64,000 nucleotides of DNA, from positions 558,001 to 622,000 of the forward strand of contig MKTL01000001.1 in assembly GCA_001897605.1 (NCBI GenBank), read 5' to 3'. Both the position numbers and the translations under genes were made by a program. This document shows, in pieces, positions 42,731-52,732 of the stretch (position 1 is its first letter; every line of letters begins with the position of its first letter). The notes below the pieces were generated by a model, which was given only the letters and a program-made list of their open reading frames with translations, was not told the DNA's origin and ran no database searches. Origin of the DNA: Clostridiales bacterium 38-18 (GTDB lineage: Bacteria; Bacillota; Clostridia; Peptostreptococcales; Acidaminobacteraceae).

Positions 42731-43711
42731 TTGAAACAAAAGAGAAACGTTAGTTATGCGAAATATGGCTACATTTTTAGCTTGCCTTTTATAATTGTAT
42801 TTGCAATTTTTTCGTTGTATCCAATTATTTATACTGGAGTTATCGGATTTACAGATTATAAGGGCCTCGGAACAACCACTTGGCATTTCCTAGATGAACC
42901 GTTTAAAAACTTTGTGACAATTTTAAATAATGGGTCATTTAGACAAGCACTTAAAAACACATTTATTATTTGGACTTTAAACTTTATACCGCAAATTCTT
43001 ATGGCATTATTATTAACCGCTTGGTTTACGTCAAGAAGAAACAAAGTTCGAGGCAAAGGGTTTTTCAAAGTCTTATTCTATATGCCAAATATTATTACTG
43101 CAGCAAGTATTGCCATCCTTTTCTACGCCTTATTTAGTTATCCAGTAGGACCGGTGAACAGTTTGCTGATGCAGTTTGGTATAATTGATAAACCTGTATA
43201 CTTTTTAGTCAGCAAAGCAAATGCTAGAGCAATCGTTGCCTTTATCCAATTTTGGATGTGGTATGGTTACACCATGTTAATTTTAACCTCTGGGGTAATG
43301 GGAATTAATCCTGAGATCTATGAAGCTGCCGAAATAGATGGTACTTCTGGTATTCAGACCTTCTTTTACATTACATTACCAAACCTAAAAACCATTTTGC
43401 TATATGTTCTAATTACAAGTATGATTGGTGGTTTGAACATGTTTGATATACCTAAACTATTTATGCAAGGTGGACCAGATAATTCAACCTTAACAACTAG
43501 CGTTTTCATATACAATCAGGCCTTTAGCGGTAGCTATCTCTATAATAGAGCGGCAGCAGCAAGTATGATTATGTTTGTAATCATTGCTATTTTCTCAGGA
43601 ATTTTGTTCTATGTAATGAGAGATAAGAGCGAGATCGAAATCAAGAAAGAAGCGAAACGTGCAAAAAAAGAAAGAATGAGACTACTTGAAGAACAGGAGG
43701 CTGCGCAATGA
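42731..43711 (+). CDS. Sugar ABC transporter permease 2A (MalF type)
   Basis: 326 residues with six membrane helices and EAA loop EAAEIDGTSGIQTFFYITLPNLKTIL. Start TTG 42731: GGGGGTG at 42716-42722 stands 8 bp before it and no ATG fits. The C-terminal tail is long and charged. Its stop overlaps the start of the next permease by 4 bp (ATGA). Works with UgpC. Confidence 0.92.
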   Translation: MKQKRNVSYAKYGYIFSLPFIIVFAIFSLYPIIYTGVIGFTDYKGLGTTTWHFLDEPFKNFVTILNNGSFRQALKNTFIIWTLNFIPQILMALLLTAWFTSRRNKVRGKGFFKVLFYMPNIITAASIAILFYALFSYPVGPVNSLLMQFGIIDKPVYFLVSKANARAIVAFIQFWMWYGYTMLILTSGVMGINPEIYEAAEIDGTSGIQTFFYITLPNLKTILLYVLITSMIGGLNMFDIPKLFMQGGPDNSTLTTSVFIYNQAFSGSYLYNRAAAASMIMFVIIAIFSGILFYVMRDKSEIEIKKEAKRAKKERMRLLEEQEAAQ

Positions 43712-44556
43712 AGCAAAGAAGTAAAAGCAAAAGTATACTTTTTAAAGTAGTTGTCTATTCCGTTTGTTTGCTTCTTGCAATTCTAAGTGTGCTACCATTT
43801 TGGGTTATGTTTGTAAATGCAACAAGAGACACTTATCAGATTCAACAAACGGCTCTTTCACTTATACCTTCAACGCATTTGATGGATAACATTAAGATCC
43901 TACTTGGCAAGACATTTGACCCGATGAAAGGTCTTACAAATTCGATGATCGTATCGGTGTCTTCAACACTGCTTACAATTTACTTTTCCGCACTAACTGC
44001 ATATGCGCTTGTCGCATACAACTGGAAGCTGAGAAGTCCATTTTTCACATTTATCTTAGCAGTTATGATGATTCCAGCACAGGTATCGGTAATTGGTTTC
44101 TATCAATTCATGTATAAAATCGGTATGACAAATAACTTCTTAGCACTGATATTGCCATCAGTTGCTGCTCCCGCAGCGGTGTTCTTTATGAGACAGTTTA
44201 TGCTGGCATCCTTACCACTTGAATTGATAGAGGCATCAAGAATCGATGGTGCAAGTGAATTTTATACTTTTAATAAAATCGTATTGCCTATCATGAAGCC
44301 AGCAATGGCAACTCAAGCAATTTTCACATTTGTATCTAGCTGGAATAGCTTGTTCTTACCATTGGTACTACTTACAGACAACGACAAGTACACCATGCCA
44401 ATTATGGTTAGCTTACTAAGAGGAGATATTTACAAGACCGAGTATGGTGCGGTATATCTAGGCTTAGCATTAACCGTTTTACCGCTATTCATAGCTTACT
44501 TCCTGCTTTCAAGATACATTATCGAGGGTGTAGCTCTAGGCGGTGTAAAAGGATAG
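43708..44556 (+). CDS. Sugar ABC transporter permease 2B (MalG type)
   Basis: 282 residues, six membrane helices, EAA loop EASRIDGASEFYTFNKIVLPIMKPAM. Strong SD (AGGAGG) in the end of the previous gene. Last gene of the importer 2 unit; a 9-bp hairpin follows at 44604-44625. Confidence 0.93.
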   Translation: MKQRSKSKSILFKVVVYSVCLLLAILSVLPFWVMFVNATRDTYQIQQTALSLIPSTHLMDNIKILLGKTFDPMKGLTNSMIVSVSSTLLTIYFSALTAYALVAYNWKLRSPFFTFILAVMMIPAQVSVIGFYQFMYKIGMTNNFLALILPSVAAPAAVFFMRQFMLASLPLELIEASRIDGASEFYTFNKIVLPIMKPAMATQAIFTFVSSWNSLFLPLVLLTDNDKYTMPIMVSLLRGDIYKTEYGAVYLGLALTVLPLFIAYFLLSRYIIEGVALGGVKG

Positions 44557-44603
44557 TTGAGCAGTTAAGTGCTTGACCGATCTTTGATTAATGAGATAGT
44601 TAA

Positions 44604-44625
44604 AGGAGACTGCTTGCAGTCTCCT
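44604..44625 (+). terminator. Hairpin after importer 2, possible weak terminator
   Basis: AGGAGACTG / CAGTCTCCT with CTTG loop. The following CACTATAAAATAAG is not a good T-run, so it may protect the mRNA 3' end rather than terminate. Confidence 0.5.
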
Positions 44626-44672
44626 CACTATAAAATAAGAAAACATTTTTTTTAAAGACTTTTTAAAACCTG

Positions 44673-44715
44673 TTGAAAAAGTATTCGAAATCGGTTATGA
44701 TTAAGTCGAAACATT
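44673..44715 (+). promoter_or_regulatory. xylA promoter with two imperfect LacI operators
   Basis: TTGAAA (44673-44678), 17 bp, TATGAT (44696-44701). TTCGAAATCGGTTATGA in the spacer (from 44683) and TCGAAACATTTT just after the -10 resemble the TCGAAAACGTTTTCGA operators of LacI 2. Confidence 0.6.
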
Positions 44716-44745
44716 TTAAAGTGATTTTAAAAACTAGGAGGCATT

Positions 44746-46056
44746 ATGGAATTTTTTAAGAACATCTCAAAAATTAAATACGAAGGTAAGGATTCAACCA
44801 ATCCTTTGGCTTTTAAGTTTTATGACGCAGATAAAGTAGTAGCAGGCAAGCCAATGAGAGAGCACCTTAGATTTGCTATGAGCTATTGGCACACACTAAC
44901 AGGTGAAGGAAGCGATCCATTTGGTACAGGTACGATGGACAGACCATGGAATGAGCTCACAGGGATGGAAAAATCTAAGCTCCGCGCTGAGGTTGGCTTT
45001 GAGCTCATGTCAAAATTGGGTATCGATTATTTCTGTTTCCATGATTTAGACATCGCACCAGAAGGTAATAGCTTAAAAGAAAAACAAGAAAACCTAGATG
45101 AAATGGTTGCATATATCGAAGAATTAATGAAGAAAACAGGCATTAAATGTCTTTGGGGAACAACCAATGCGTTTACAAACAGTCGTTTTATGCACGGTGC
45201 TTCTACATCTCCAAATGCGGATGTATTTGCTTATGCAGCAGCTCAAGTAAAAAAAGCAATGGAAATTACAATGAAGCTCGGTGGCGAAAACTACGTGTTC
45301 TGGGGTGGTAGAGAAGGCTATGAAACACTTCTTAACACCAATACAGAACTTGAACTTGATAACTTAGGCCGTTTCCTACAAATGGCAGTCGATTATAAAG
45401 CAAAAATCGGATTTACAGGTCAACTCTTAATCGAGCCAAAACCAAAAGAGCCGACAAAGCATCAATATGATTTTGACGCTGCAACCGTTATGGGCTTCTT
45501 AAGAAAATACAACTTACAAGACCACTTCAAACTTAATATCGAAGCTAATCATGCGACACTTGCTATGCATACATTTGAGCATGAACTTAACATGTCGAGA
45601 ATCAATGGCATGCTGGGTTCAATCGATGCTAACCAAGGCGACTTATTACTAGGATGGGATACAGACCAGTTCCCAACAAACATCTACGATGCAACAGCTG
45701 CAATGCTTGAAGTGTTAAGAAACGGTGGCATCGCACCAGGTGGCTTGAACTTTGACTCAAAAGTTAGAAGAGGTTCATTTGAGCTTGAGGATTTATTCTA
45801 TGCGTATATCGCAGGTATGGATACTTTTGCAAGAGGATTAATGATCGCAGACGAAATGATCCAAGAAGGCTTCTTCGACAATTTTGTTAAAGAAAGATAC
45901 GCAAGCTATGAAGCGGGCATCGGTAAAAAAATTGTTAGTGGTGAGGTTGGGTTTGAAGAGTTAGAAGCTTATGCTTTAACACTTGAAGAAATTAAGAACA
46001 CTTCAGGTCGTCAAGAAATGCTCGAAGCGAGATTCAACCAATACCTTTACAAATAA
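44746..46056 (+). CDS. xylA: Xylose isomerase
   Basis: Metal-dependent isomerisation of D-xylose to D-xylulose, tetrameric, cytosolic. 436 residues, group II type. [10 protein letters not shown] (catalytic His), [70 protein letters not shown] before ATG. Oddity: the usual Gly in HATLAGHTF is Met274. It starts the xylA-xylR-xylB group, with its own promoter carrying LacI-type sites. Confidence 0.96.
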   Translation: MEFFKNISKIKYEGKDSTNPLAFKFYDADKVVAGKPMREHLRFAMSYWHTLTGEGSDPFGTGTMDRPWNELTGMEKSKLRAEVGFELMSKLGIDYFCFHDLDIAPEGNSLKEKQENLDEMVAYIEELMKKTGIKCLWGTTNAFTNSRFMHGASTSPNADVFAYAAAQVKKAMEITMKLGGENYVFWGGREGYETLLNTNTELELDNLGRFLQMAVDYKAKIGFTGQLLIEPKPKEPTKHQYDFDAATVMGFLRKYNLQDHFKLNIEANHATLAMHTFEHELNMSRINGMLGSIDANQGDLLLGWDTDQFPTNIYDATAAMLEVLRNGGIAPGGLNFDSKVRRGSFELEDLFYAYIAGMDTFARGLMIADEMIQEGFFDNFVKERYASYEAGIGKKIVSGEVGFEELEAYALTLEEIKNTSGRQEMLEARFNQYLYK

Positions 46057-46119
46057 GCTGAGATCGTACTCTAGCGGATAGGCTTAATTTCTCATATAAT
46101 AAGAGTGAGGTGAGCCCAT

Positions 46120-47271
46120 ATGGAAAGTTTAGATCAAAGCATTATCAAGTCACTCAACCGCTCAAGAATTCTAAGAGCGTTTAGAGAGAATGAAATTATA
46201 CAGAAAAAGGAACTCGCAGATGCGTTACGACTAAGCATAACCACCGTAACGACAAATACAAACCAACTTCTAGATGAAGGCCTAATTGAAGAGACTGGCA
46301 TTGCTGAAAGCACAGGCGGACGCAAGCCAGTCGTCTTTCAATTTCTTAAAAATGCGAAGGTGACACTTGGCGTTGATATTTCGCCACATCAAGTCAAGAT
46401 GATATTATCTAACCTATCGTCAGAGGTGATAGATGTGGTCAGCTGGCGAAATGATGTTTTTGACATGGATAAGACCATAGAAAAGATAGAAGTCGAAACG
46501 AAAAGATTACTGCAGAGCAATCATTATTCGTTAGAAGATTGCCTTGGTATGGGGTTATCCTTACCAGGGTTAGTAGACGCCGATAGCAATCGACTGATAC
46601 ATGCACCCAATCTTGCTGTGAAGGATTATGATTTTTCAAAGCTACAGGCCCGATTGGGCATGAAAATTTTCATAGAAAACGAAGCCAATGTTGCAGCGTT
46701 TGCAGAGCTTATTTTAGGCGCAGCAGAAAACAACAACAACGCGGTTTATGTCTCTATTACAGAGGGAGTCGGTTGCGGTATTATTTCTGATCATAAGGTA
46801 GCAAAGGGCACTTATAATAAGGCAGGTGAGTTCGGTCATATGAGGATCTCTGACCGCCCACTAGCCTGTAGCTGTGGCAGATCTGGTTGCTGGGAGCTTT
46901 TTTCATCTGAAAGGGCTTTGCTTCGTATTTACGAAGAGAAAAGTGGGGTTAAGGTTGACGCCATAGAAGCTTTTTTTGAGAAGTACCATGAGGGTAGTTC
47001 TGTCGCTATGGATACCCTTAAAACGTATTTGGATTATCTACTGGTGGGTGTCGAAAACATCATGCTGGGACTGGATCCAGAGGTGGTCATCATCGGCGGC
47101 GATATCGTGCGATATTTGCGTGAGTTTGAGCCTATGATTGAGGCTTATTTGGAACAAAATCATACCAACCTACTCTCAAGAGATAACAAACTAGTGCTAT
47201 CAAGTCTTGCACCGCAGAGTGCACTACTTGGAGCGGCGCTTTTGCCACTTGTGGAGATGTTTGGTTACTAG
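46120..47271 (+). CDS. xylR: ROK-family xylose repressor
   Basis: 383 residues. N-terminal winged helix-turn-helix: SRILRAFRENEIIQKKELADALRLSITTVTTNTNQLLDEGLIEE, then the ROK sugar-binding domain with EAEFGHM-type signature (KAGEFGHMRI) and zinc motif CSCGRSGCWELF. Typical XylR between xylA and xylB. GAGGTGAG precedes the ATG at 46120. A possible target is the palindrome at 41204-41219. The kinase-type Asp is also kept (ENEANVAAFAE has Glu-Ala instead of Asp), so it should bind but not phosphorylate sugar. Confidence 0.92.
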   Translation: MESLDQSIIKSLNRSRILRAFRENEIIQKKELADALRLSITTVTTNTNQLLDEGLIEETGIAESTGGRKPVVFQFLKNAKVTLGVDISPHQVKMILSNLSSEVIDVVSWRNDVFDMDKTIEKIEVETKRLLQSNHYSLEDCLGMGLSLPGLVDADSNRLIHAPNLAVKDYDFSKLQARLGMKIFIENEANVAAFAELILGAAENNNNAVYVSITEGVGCGIISDHKVAKGTYNKAGEFGHMRISDRPLACSCGRSGCWELFSSERALLRIYEEKSGVKVDAIEAFFEKYHEGSSVAMDTLKTYLDYLLVGVENIMLGLDPEVVIIGGDIVRYLREFEPMIEAYLEQNHTNLLSRDNKLVLSSLAPQSALLGAALLPLVEMFGY

Positions 47272-47280
47272 GAGCTTATT

Positions 47281-48741
47281 ATGTATGTAGGGATAGATTT
47301 AGGAACGTCATCGGTTAAAATTTTACTGATGTCAAAAGACGGTGGTATCGTCGATGAGGTCACAGAGGAGTACCCTGTCTACTACCCGAAAGCGGGGTGG
47401 GCAGAGCAGAACCCTGAGGACTGGTGGCAAGGGACTTTAAACGCTTTAAAAAATCTGGTTTCGAGAAATACAGAAGTAAAGGATCACATAAAAGCCATTG
47501 GTTTCAGTGGACAGATGCATGGTATGGTTGCGCTTGATAATATGGGAAACGTGCTAACGCCTTCCATTATCTGGTGTGATCAAAGAACGACTGAAGAATG
47601 TCATGAGATAACAGAACACTTTGGAGCTAAGGGCTTAAGTGACTTGGTGGGTAACATGGCACTGACGGGATTTACTGCGCCAAAGATCCTATGGCTTAAG
47701 AAGAATGCCCCAGAGATCTTTGAAAAAGTAGATATGTTTTTATTGCCTAAGGATTTTATAAGCTTTAAGCTTTCTGGTAATTATGTAACGGATTACTCCG
47801 ACGCGTCTGGGATGTTGCTTCTAGATGTGGCTAATAAATGTTACTCTCAGCCAGTGCTCGATTTTATTGGCATTACTGAGTCTCAGTTGCCGAATTTACA
47901 TGAATCTTTTGAAGTCACAGGTCAGCTGAGTGAAGCGATCAAAGCTGAATTGGGTCTATCGCATGAGGTTTTAATCGTCGGCGGTGCAGGTGATCAAGCC
48001 GCTGGAGCCATAGGAACGGGAACCGTTTCAGAGGGTGTGGTATCTGTAACCTTGGGAACTTCAGGCGTTGTATTTGCTGCACACGATGACTATAGAGTCG
48101 ATTCAGAGAACAGAATGCATGCTTTTTGTCATGCCAGTGGACGTTATCATTCTATGGGCGTTATGCTTTCGGCTGCCAATTGTTTAAAATGGTGGTCTGA
48201 GCAAGCGTCTGTCGCTGAAATAGACGATTTATTAAACGAAGTGGACGACACAATCAGTGAAGTGGTCTTTTTACCGTATCTTATGGGTGAGAGAACGCCT
48301 TATCCTGATCCAAACGCAAGAGGCACCTTTGTTGGGATGGATATGAACACCAACCGTAAAGATTTGACGAAATCTCTTCTTGAGGGTGTTGCATTTGGTT
48401 TGAAGGATTCATTGGATATTCTTGTTGATATGGGCGTTCCAGTGGAAGAACTCCGCGTTATCGGCGGTGGTGCGAGAAGCATCAAGTGGCGTCAAATTAT
48501 CGCAGATATATTTGGACAAAAAATCGTTGGTATCAATACGAATCAAGGCGGTGCGCTGGGTGCTGCGATTTTGGCAGCAGTGGGCGATGGCGCTTTTGAA
48601 TCGGTTGACGCTGCAACAAAAGCGATTATAAAAACGGTTGATGCAGTAGAGCCAAATCTAGCAAATCATGAGATATATAAAGAGAAGCATCTTAAATATA
48701 AGGCGCTTTATCAGTCTTTAAAGCCCTATTTTGAGATGTAA
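47281..48741 (+). CDS. xylB: Xylulokinase
   Basis: ATP-dependent phosphorylation of D-xylulose to xylulose 5-phosphate, feeding the pentose phosphate pathway. 486 residues of the FGGY family: GIDLGTSSVKI, GFSGQMHGMV, PSIIWCDQRTTEE, GAGDQAAGAIGTG, RVIGGGARSIKWRQIIADI. AGGAG before ATG 47281, 9 bp after the xylR stop, so co-transcribed. Ends at a good terminator. Confidence 0.96.
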   Translation: MYVGIDLGTSSVKILLMSKDGGIVDEVTEEYPVYYPKAGWAEQNPEDWWQGTLNALKNLVSRNTEVKDHIKAIGFSGQMHGMVALDNMGNVLTPSIIWCDQRTTEECHEITEHFGAKGLSDLVGNMALTGFTAPKILWLKKNAPEIFEKVDMFLLPKDFISFKLSGNYVTDYSDASGMLLLDVANKCYSQPVLDFIGITESQLPNLHESFEVTGQLSEAIKAELGLSHEVLIVGGAGDQAAGAIGTGTVSEGVVSVTLGTSGVVFAAHDDYRVDSENRMHAFCHASGRYHSMGVMLSAANCLKWWSEQASVAEIDDLLNEVDDTISEVVFLPYLMGERTPYPDPNARGTFVGMDMNTNRKDLTKSLLEGVAFGLKDSLDILVDMGVPVEELRVIGGGARSIKWRQIIADIFGQKIVGINTNQGGALGAAILAAVGDGAFESVDAATKAIIKTVDAVEPNLANHEIYKEKHLKYKALYQSLKPYFEM

Positions 48742-48831
48742 GTCTTTGTGAGCTATAAATCGGGTTGTAATTTAAAAGCATTTTGTTAGTGATATAGCCG
48801 CAAAATTTATTTTAATTAGAGGAAATTGTAA

Positions 48832-48865
48832 AACTGTGCATACTTGTAGGCACAGTTTTTTTATT
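48832..48865 (+). terminator. Terminator of the xyl group
   Basis: AACTGTGC (48832-48839) / GCACAGTT (48850-48857), 10-nt loop, T-run. Confidence 0.85.
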
Positions 48866-48996
48866 AAATCACATTCTCGCTTGTGGCAAAATCTGAGGAC
48901 TCGATGCCCGAAGATTTTTATTGTCTTTTCCACTTATGGCACTACCATTTGAATTTAACATCGATTATCGTTTTGGTGAACTTGTTAAGATGTATT

Positions 48997-49356
48997 TTAA
49001 ACACGAGCGCCAAAAGGTAAAAGAGCCAACCCTGCAAGCTTAAGGTGCTGCTTTGCAAATGGCAGACCTACAATTGTAATACCTAAAAAGAAAGCAATGA
49101 TAAGGTGCATGATACAGAGCTCCCAGCCAAGTAAGAGGATCCATATAATGTTCATCAGAAGACCACCTGCGCCAAAATTACCAATGCTGACTTCGCGACC
49201 GAATGGCGCAAGAGTAAGTCCAGCGATTTTAAAGCATTGAATTCCAAAAGGAATCCCAATTACAGTGATGCATAAAACCAAACCAGCGATGGTCCAGCCA
49301 ATGGCGGATAATAAGCCACCAAAAATAATCCAAATTAAATTGCCTACAGAAGACAT
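48997..49356 (-). CDS. YccF-family membrane protein
   Basis: 119 residues. Two internally similar halves, each ending in a G(I/L)PF...K(I/L)AGL.L.PFG motif: IGIPFGIQCFKIAGLTLAPFG and VGLPFAKQHLKLAGLALLPFG. These are the YccF domain repeats of small inner-membrane proteins of unknown function. Two to four membrane segments. AGAGGT precedes the ATG. Transcribed alone on the minus strand. Confidence 0.88.
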   Translation of the reverse strand: MSSVGNLIWIIFGGLLSAIGWTIAGLVLCITVIGIPFGIQCFKIAGLTLAPFGREVSIGNFGAGGLLMNIIWILLLGWELCIMHLIIAFFLGITIVGLPFAKQHLKLAGLALLPFGARV

Positions 49357-49534
49357 ATCTCTACCTCTTTCATAATATAATAAATTTGCTTTAATATTGA
49401 ACCTAAACTTTGTAAGTTTTGTATTTAAGAGCTTAAGTTTATTATAGTGATATTATAAAAAAACCAGATTAACTTTCAATTAGAATTTGGGAAAAATGAA
49501 AAAAAATAAATATTTAGAATTATCTAAAAACTAT

Positions 49535-49563
49535 TTGACAAGCTTTTGATTTGTTAGTATAGT
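49535..49563 (+). promoter_or_regulatory. Promoter of the leu operon
   Basis: TTGACA (49535-49540), 17 bp, TATAGT (49558-49563). Starts a leader of about 355 nt containing a T-box. Confidence 0.88.
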
Positions 49564-49584
49564 GTATACAATATATTTAAAGCC

Positions 49585-49850
49585 ATAAGGAAACTAGCTT
49601 AATTTCGAAATCAATTTCAGAGAGCCGATGGTTGGTGTGAATCGGTATTGTGACTTTTAAGCGACTCATTTCTTTGCAGCTGCTCAGAAAAACCGAAGGT
49701 TGTGTAAGTGCAGACGGAAAACTCCGTTATCAGTTAAAGGCTTGTTGGAGCTTGATTAAGGTGGTCTATTTGAGTATAGACAATCAGGGTGGTACCGCGA
49801 GGAGTAACCTCGTCCCTGTATGCAAATGCATGCAGTGACGGGGTTTTTTG
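49585..49850 (+). ncRNA. T-box riboswitch of the leu operon
   Basis: The T-box sequence CAGGGTGGTACCGCG (49785-49799) pairs with the uncharged tRNA acceptor end. Upstream lies a stem I region with an AGAGAG bulge and a GATGGTTGGTGTGAATC segment (about 49618-49646). A candidate specifier CTC (Leu) followed by A occurs in GCGACTCATTTC near 49660. The following terminator (49808-49849) has CCTCGTCCCTG against CAGTGACGGGG and a T6 run. With leuA directly downstream, leucyl-tRNA sensing is the expected role. The specifier position is inferred, not folded. Short ORFs within it are not real. Confidence 0.9.
49808..49849 (+). terminator. T-box terminator
   Basis: Stem CCTCGTCCCTG (49808-49818) with CAGTGACGGGG (49833-49843), then TTTTTT. 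The alternative antiterminator uses the T-box sequence. Confidence 0.88.
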
Positions 49851-49925
49851 TTTACCTAAAAGCCATAACCTTGCTATAGACGACTCAGCTTCAGTGAAAT
49901 AAGGATGTTTAAGGAGAAGTAGAAG

Positions 49926-51455
49926 ATGATTAAGATTTTTGACACCACACTTAGAGATGGCGAGCAATCACCAGGATGTAGCATGTCGTTTGATGAAAAA
50001 ATCGAAGTTGCAAAGCAACTCGAAAAATTGAAGGTAGACGTCATCGAAGCTGGGTTTGCAGCGGCTTCCATCGGCGATTTTAATTCGATTCGGGAAATTG
50101 CAAATCAAGTTAGAAACTGCACAGTAGCAAGCTTGGCGAGAGCACTTCCAGCGGATATTGAAAGGGCATATGAAGCTGTAAAAGGTGCAGCAAATCCAAG
50201 AATCCATACCTTTATCGCAACCTCAGATTTACACATGAAATACAAGCTTAAGATGAGCCGTGAAGCGGTTATTCAGCACACACAAAGTATGGTGAAATAC
50301 GCTAAGCAGTTTTGCAATGACATCGAATTTTCGGCTGAGGATGCTTCTAGAAGTGATCCTATGTTCTTATATCGCGTGATAGAAGAAGCGATTAAAATGG
50401 GTGCGACGACCATTAACATACCAGATACCGTGGGCTATACGACGCCAGATGAATTCTATGAGCTGATAAGCAATATCAGATACTATGTTAAAAATGCAGA
50501 TGCCGTTACGCTTTCTGTGCATTGTCACAATGATCTTGGTCTTGCAGTCGCAAACTCACTTGCCGCTGTTAGAGCAGGTGCAACACAAGTAGAATGTACC
50601 ATCAATGGGATCGGTGAACGTGCTGGCAATGCAGCACTTGAAGAAATTGTTATGGCCATTAACACCAGAAGCGGTCACTACAATCAAATGACCCATATCG
50701 ATACAAAAGAGATTATTAAAACCAGTCATTTGGTAAGCAAGGTGACGGGAACGCGTGTCCAGCACAATAAAGCGATCGTTGGCGAAAATGCATTTGCGCA
50801 TGAATCGGGCATTCATCAGCATGGCATGTTGGCCAATCCAATGACGTATGAGATTATGACACCTGAATCGATTGGACTGACGACAAACAGCTTGGTTCTT
50901 GGCAAGCATTCGGGCAAACATGCACTAGAAGATCGTATCAAGTCACTTGGGTATCAGCTAACCGATGCGAAGTTAAATGAAGTTTTTAATGGTTTCAAAG
51001 CACTTGCTGACAAAAAGAAAACCATTTACGAAAGAGATATTGAAGCGCTGATTCAGGCAAAGTCTGCCTTTGATGAAACCGCTTATACACTGGCATCCTT
51101 TGTCATCAACTCCGGTAACATCATCACATCGACGTGTCAGATTGGTCTTAAACGTGAAGGCCAAATCTACGATTCGGTTGCGCATGGCCATGGTCCTGTG
51201 GATGCGGCCTTTAAAGCGATTGAAAAGATTATCGGAACGAGTTACGAGCTTGACGATTACACCATACAATCCGTCACAGAAGGCGAAGACGCACAAGGTG
51301 AGGCGATGGTAAAGATAAAAGTGGACAGCGAAACCTACACAGGCTATGGCCTCAGTACAGATATTATTGAAGCCAGCATAAAGGCGTATTTAAGTGCCAT
51401 TAATAAAATTATACAAAATAGTGAAGTTGAGGAGAGTGAACGTAAATGGGCATGA
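49926..51455 (+). CDS. leuA: 2-isopropylmalate synthase
   Basis: Condenses acetyl-CoA with 2-oxoisovalerate, first step of leucine synthesis. 509 residues: N-terminal TIM barrel with [32 protein letters not shown] and [13 protein letters not shown], then the linker and C-terminal leucine-binding regulatory domain (about 380-509, [15 protein letters not shown]). AAGGAG before ATG. Under T-box control. Overlaps leuC by 10 bp. Confidence 0.96.
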   Translation: MIKIFDTTLRDGEQSPGCSMSFDEKIEVAKQLEKLKVDVIEAGFAAASIGDFNSIREIANQVRNCTVASLARALPADIERAYEAVKGAANPRIHTFIATSDLHMKYKLKMSREAVIQHTQSMVKYAKQFCNDIEFSAEDASRSDPMFLYRVIEEAIKMGATTINIPDTVGYTTPDEFYELISNIRYYVKNADAVTLSVHCHNDLGLAVANSLAAVRAGATQVECTINGIGERAGNAALEEIVMAINTRSGHYNQMTHIDTKEIIKTSHLVSKVTGTRVQHNKAIVGENAFAHESGIHQHGMLANPMTYEIMTPESIGLTTNSLVLGKHSGKHALEDRIKSLGYQLTDAKLNEVFNGFKALADKKKTIYERDIEALIQAKSAFDETAYTLASFVINSGNIITSTCQIGLKREGQIYDSVAHGHGPVDAAFKAIEKIIGTSYELDDYTIQSVTEGEDAQGEAMVKIKVDSETYTGYGLSTDIIEASIKAYLSAINKIIQNSEVEESERKWA

Positions 51456-52732
51456 CAATGACACAAAAAATATTAGCAAAGCATGCAGGACTAGAGACCG
51501 TGAAAGCGGGACAATTGATTGAAGCAAATCTTGATTTGGTGCTTGGAAATGACATCACGACGCCAGTGGCGATCAAATCCTTTGACTTAATGAAAGCGAG
51601 AAAAGTATTCGATACAGAAAAAATTGCCATCGTTCCCGATCACTTTGCACCCAACAAGGACATACAATCGGCAGAGCAATGTAGAGAAATCAGGGAATTT
51701 TCTAAGGATAAAGCCATTACCAATTACTTCGAGTTAGGAGAGATGGGCATCGAGCATGGCTTAATCCCTGAGAAGGGATTGGTGGTTCCTGGAGACGTGG
51801 TCATCGGAGCGGACTCACATACCTGTACTTATGGCGCATTGGGGGCTTTTTCTACTGGTATTGGCAGCACCGATATGGCAGCAGGGATGGCTACTGGTAA
51901 GGGGTGGTTTAAGGTTCCAACAGCGATCAAAATAGAACTGACTGGCGCACTTCAAGGCTGGGTCAGTGGAAAAGATGTGATTTTAGAGATCATCGGTAAA
52001 ATTGGCGTAGATGGCGCAAGGTATAAGTCCATGGAGTTTGTTGGAGAAGGGGTAAAATCGCTCAGCATGGACGATCGTTTTACGATTGCCAACATGGCGA
52101 TTGAAGCGGGTGCTAAGAACGGGATTTTCCAAGTAGATGAAAAAACAATAGACTATATTACAAACTACTCAAAAGCGACAAAACCACATACGATATATGC
52201 AGCTGATGAGGATGCAGAATATGAATCGGTCATAAGCATCAATTTATCCGAGCTTACCTCAACCATTGCATTTCCACATTTACCAGAAAACACGAAGAAA
52301 ATTGGCGAGATTGAAGCCGTCAAAGTGGATCAAGTAGTGATTGGTTCCTGTACCAATGGCAGGCTTCAAGATTTAAGAGAATCCGCTGCAATCTTTAAGG
52401 GCAATAAAGTTGCCAAAGGTATCAGAGCGATTGTCATACCAGTGACACAACGCGTCTATTTAGAGGCGCTTAGAGAAGGCCTGATTGAAATTTTTATCGA
52501 GGCAGGTGCAATCGTGAGCACACCTACTTGTGGGCCTTGCCTGGGTGGGCACATGGGCGTACTTGGTAAAGGCGAAAGAGCGATTGCGACGACCAACCGT
52601 AATTTTGTCGGTCGTATGGGACACATCGACTCTGAAGTTTATCTAGCAAGTCCAGCAGTGGCTGCGGCATCTGCAATCACAGGCTATATCGAAAACCCTC
52701 AAAACATCGTTAGAAAGGAATCAAGAATATGA
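51446..52732 (+). CDS. leuC: 3-isopropylmalate dehydratase large subunit
   Basis: Aconitase-family subunit holding the 4Fe-4S cluster; isomerises 2- to 3-isopropylmalate with LeuD. 428 residues, archaeal/clostridial short type. [32 protein letters not shown], and [13 protein letters not shown] supply the three cluster Cys. GAGGAGAG before ATG 51446, inside the leuA 3' end. Overlaps the leuDB fusion by 4 bp. Confidence 0.96.
   Translation: MGMTMTQKILAKHAGLETVKAGQLIEANLDLVLGNDITTPVAIKSFDLMKARKVFDTEKIAIVPDHFAPNKDIQSAEQCREIREFSKDKAITNYFELGEMGIEHGLIPEKGLVVPGDVVIGADSHTCTYGALGAFSTGIGSTDMAAGMATGKGWFKVPTAIKIELTGALQGWVSGKDVILEIIGKIGVDGARYKSMEFVGEGVKSLSMDDRFTIANMAIEAGAKNGIFQVDEKTIDYITNYSKATKPHTIYAADEDAEYESVISINLSELTSTIAFPHLPENTKKIGEIEAVKVDQVVIGSCTNGRLQDLRESAAIFKGNKVAKGIRAIVIPVTQRVYLEALREGLIEIFIEAGAIVSTPTCGPCLGGHMGVLGKGERAIATTNRNFVGRMGHIDSEVYLASPAVAAASAITGYIENPQNIVRKESRI

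Noticed and set aside
49650-49838. 62-codon ORF in the leu leader
   Set aside because: It lies inside the T-box RNA and has no ribosome-binding site or protein character.
50556-51296. Long antisense frames opposite leuA
   Set aside because: Frames of 107-121 codons opposite a conserved gene, without SD; shadows of codon bias.
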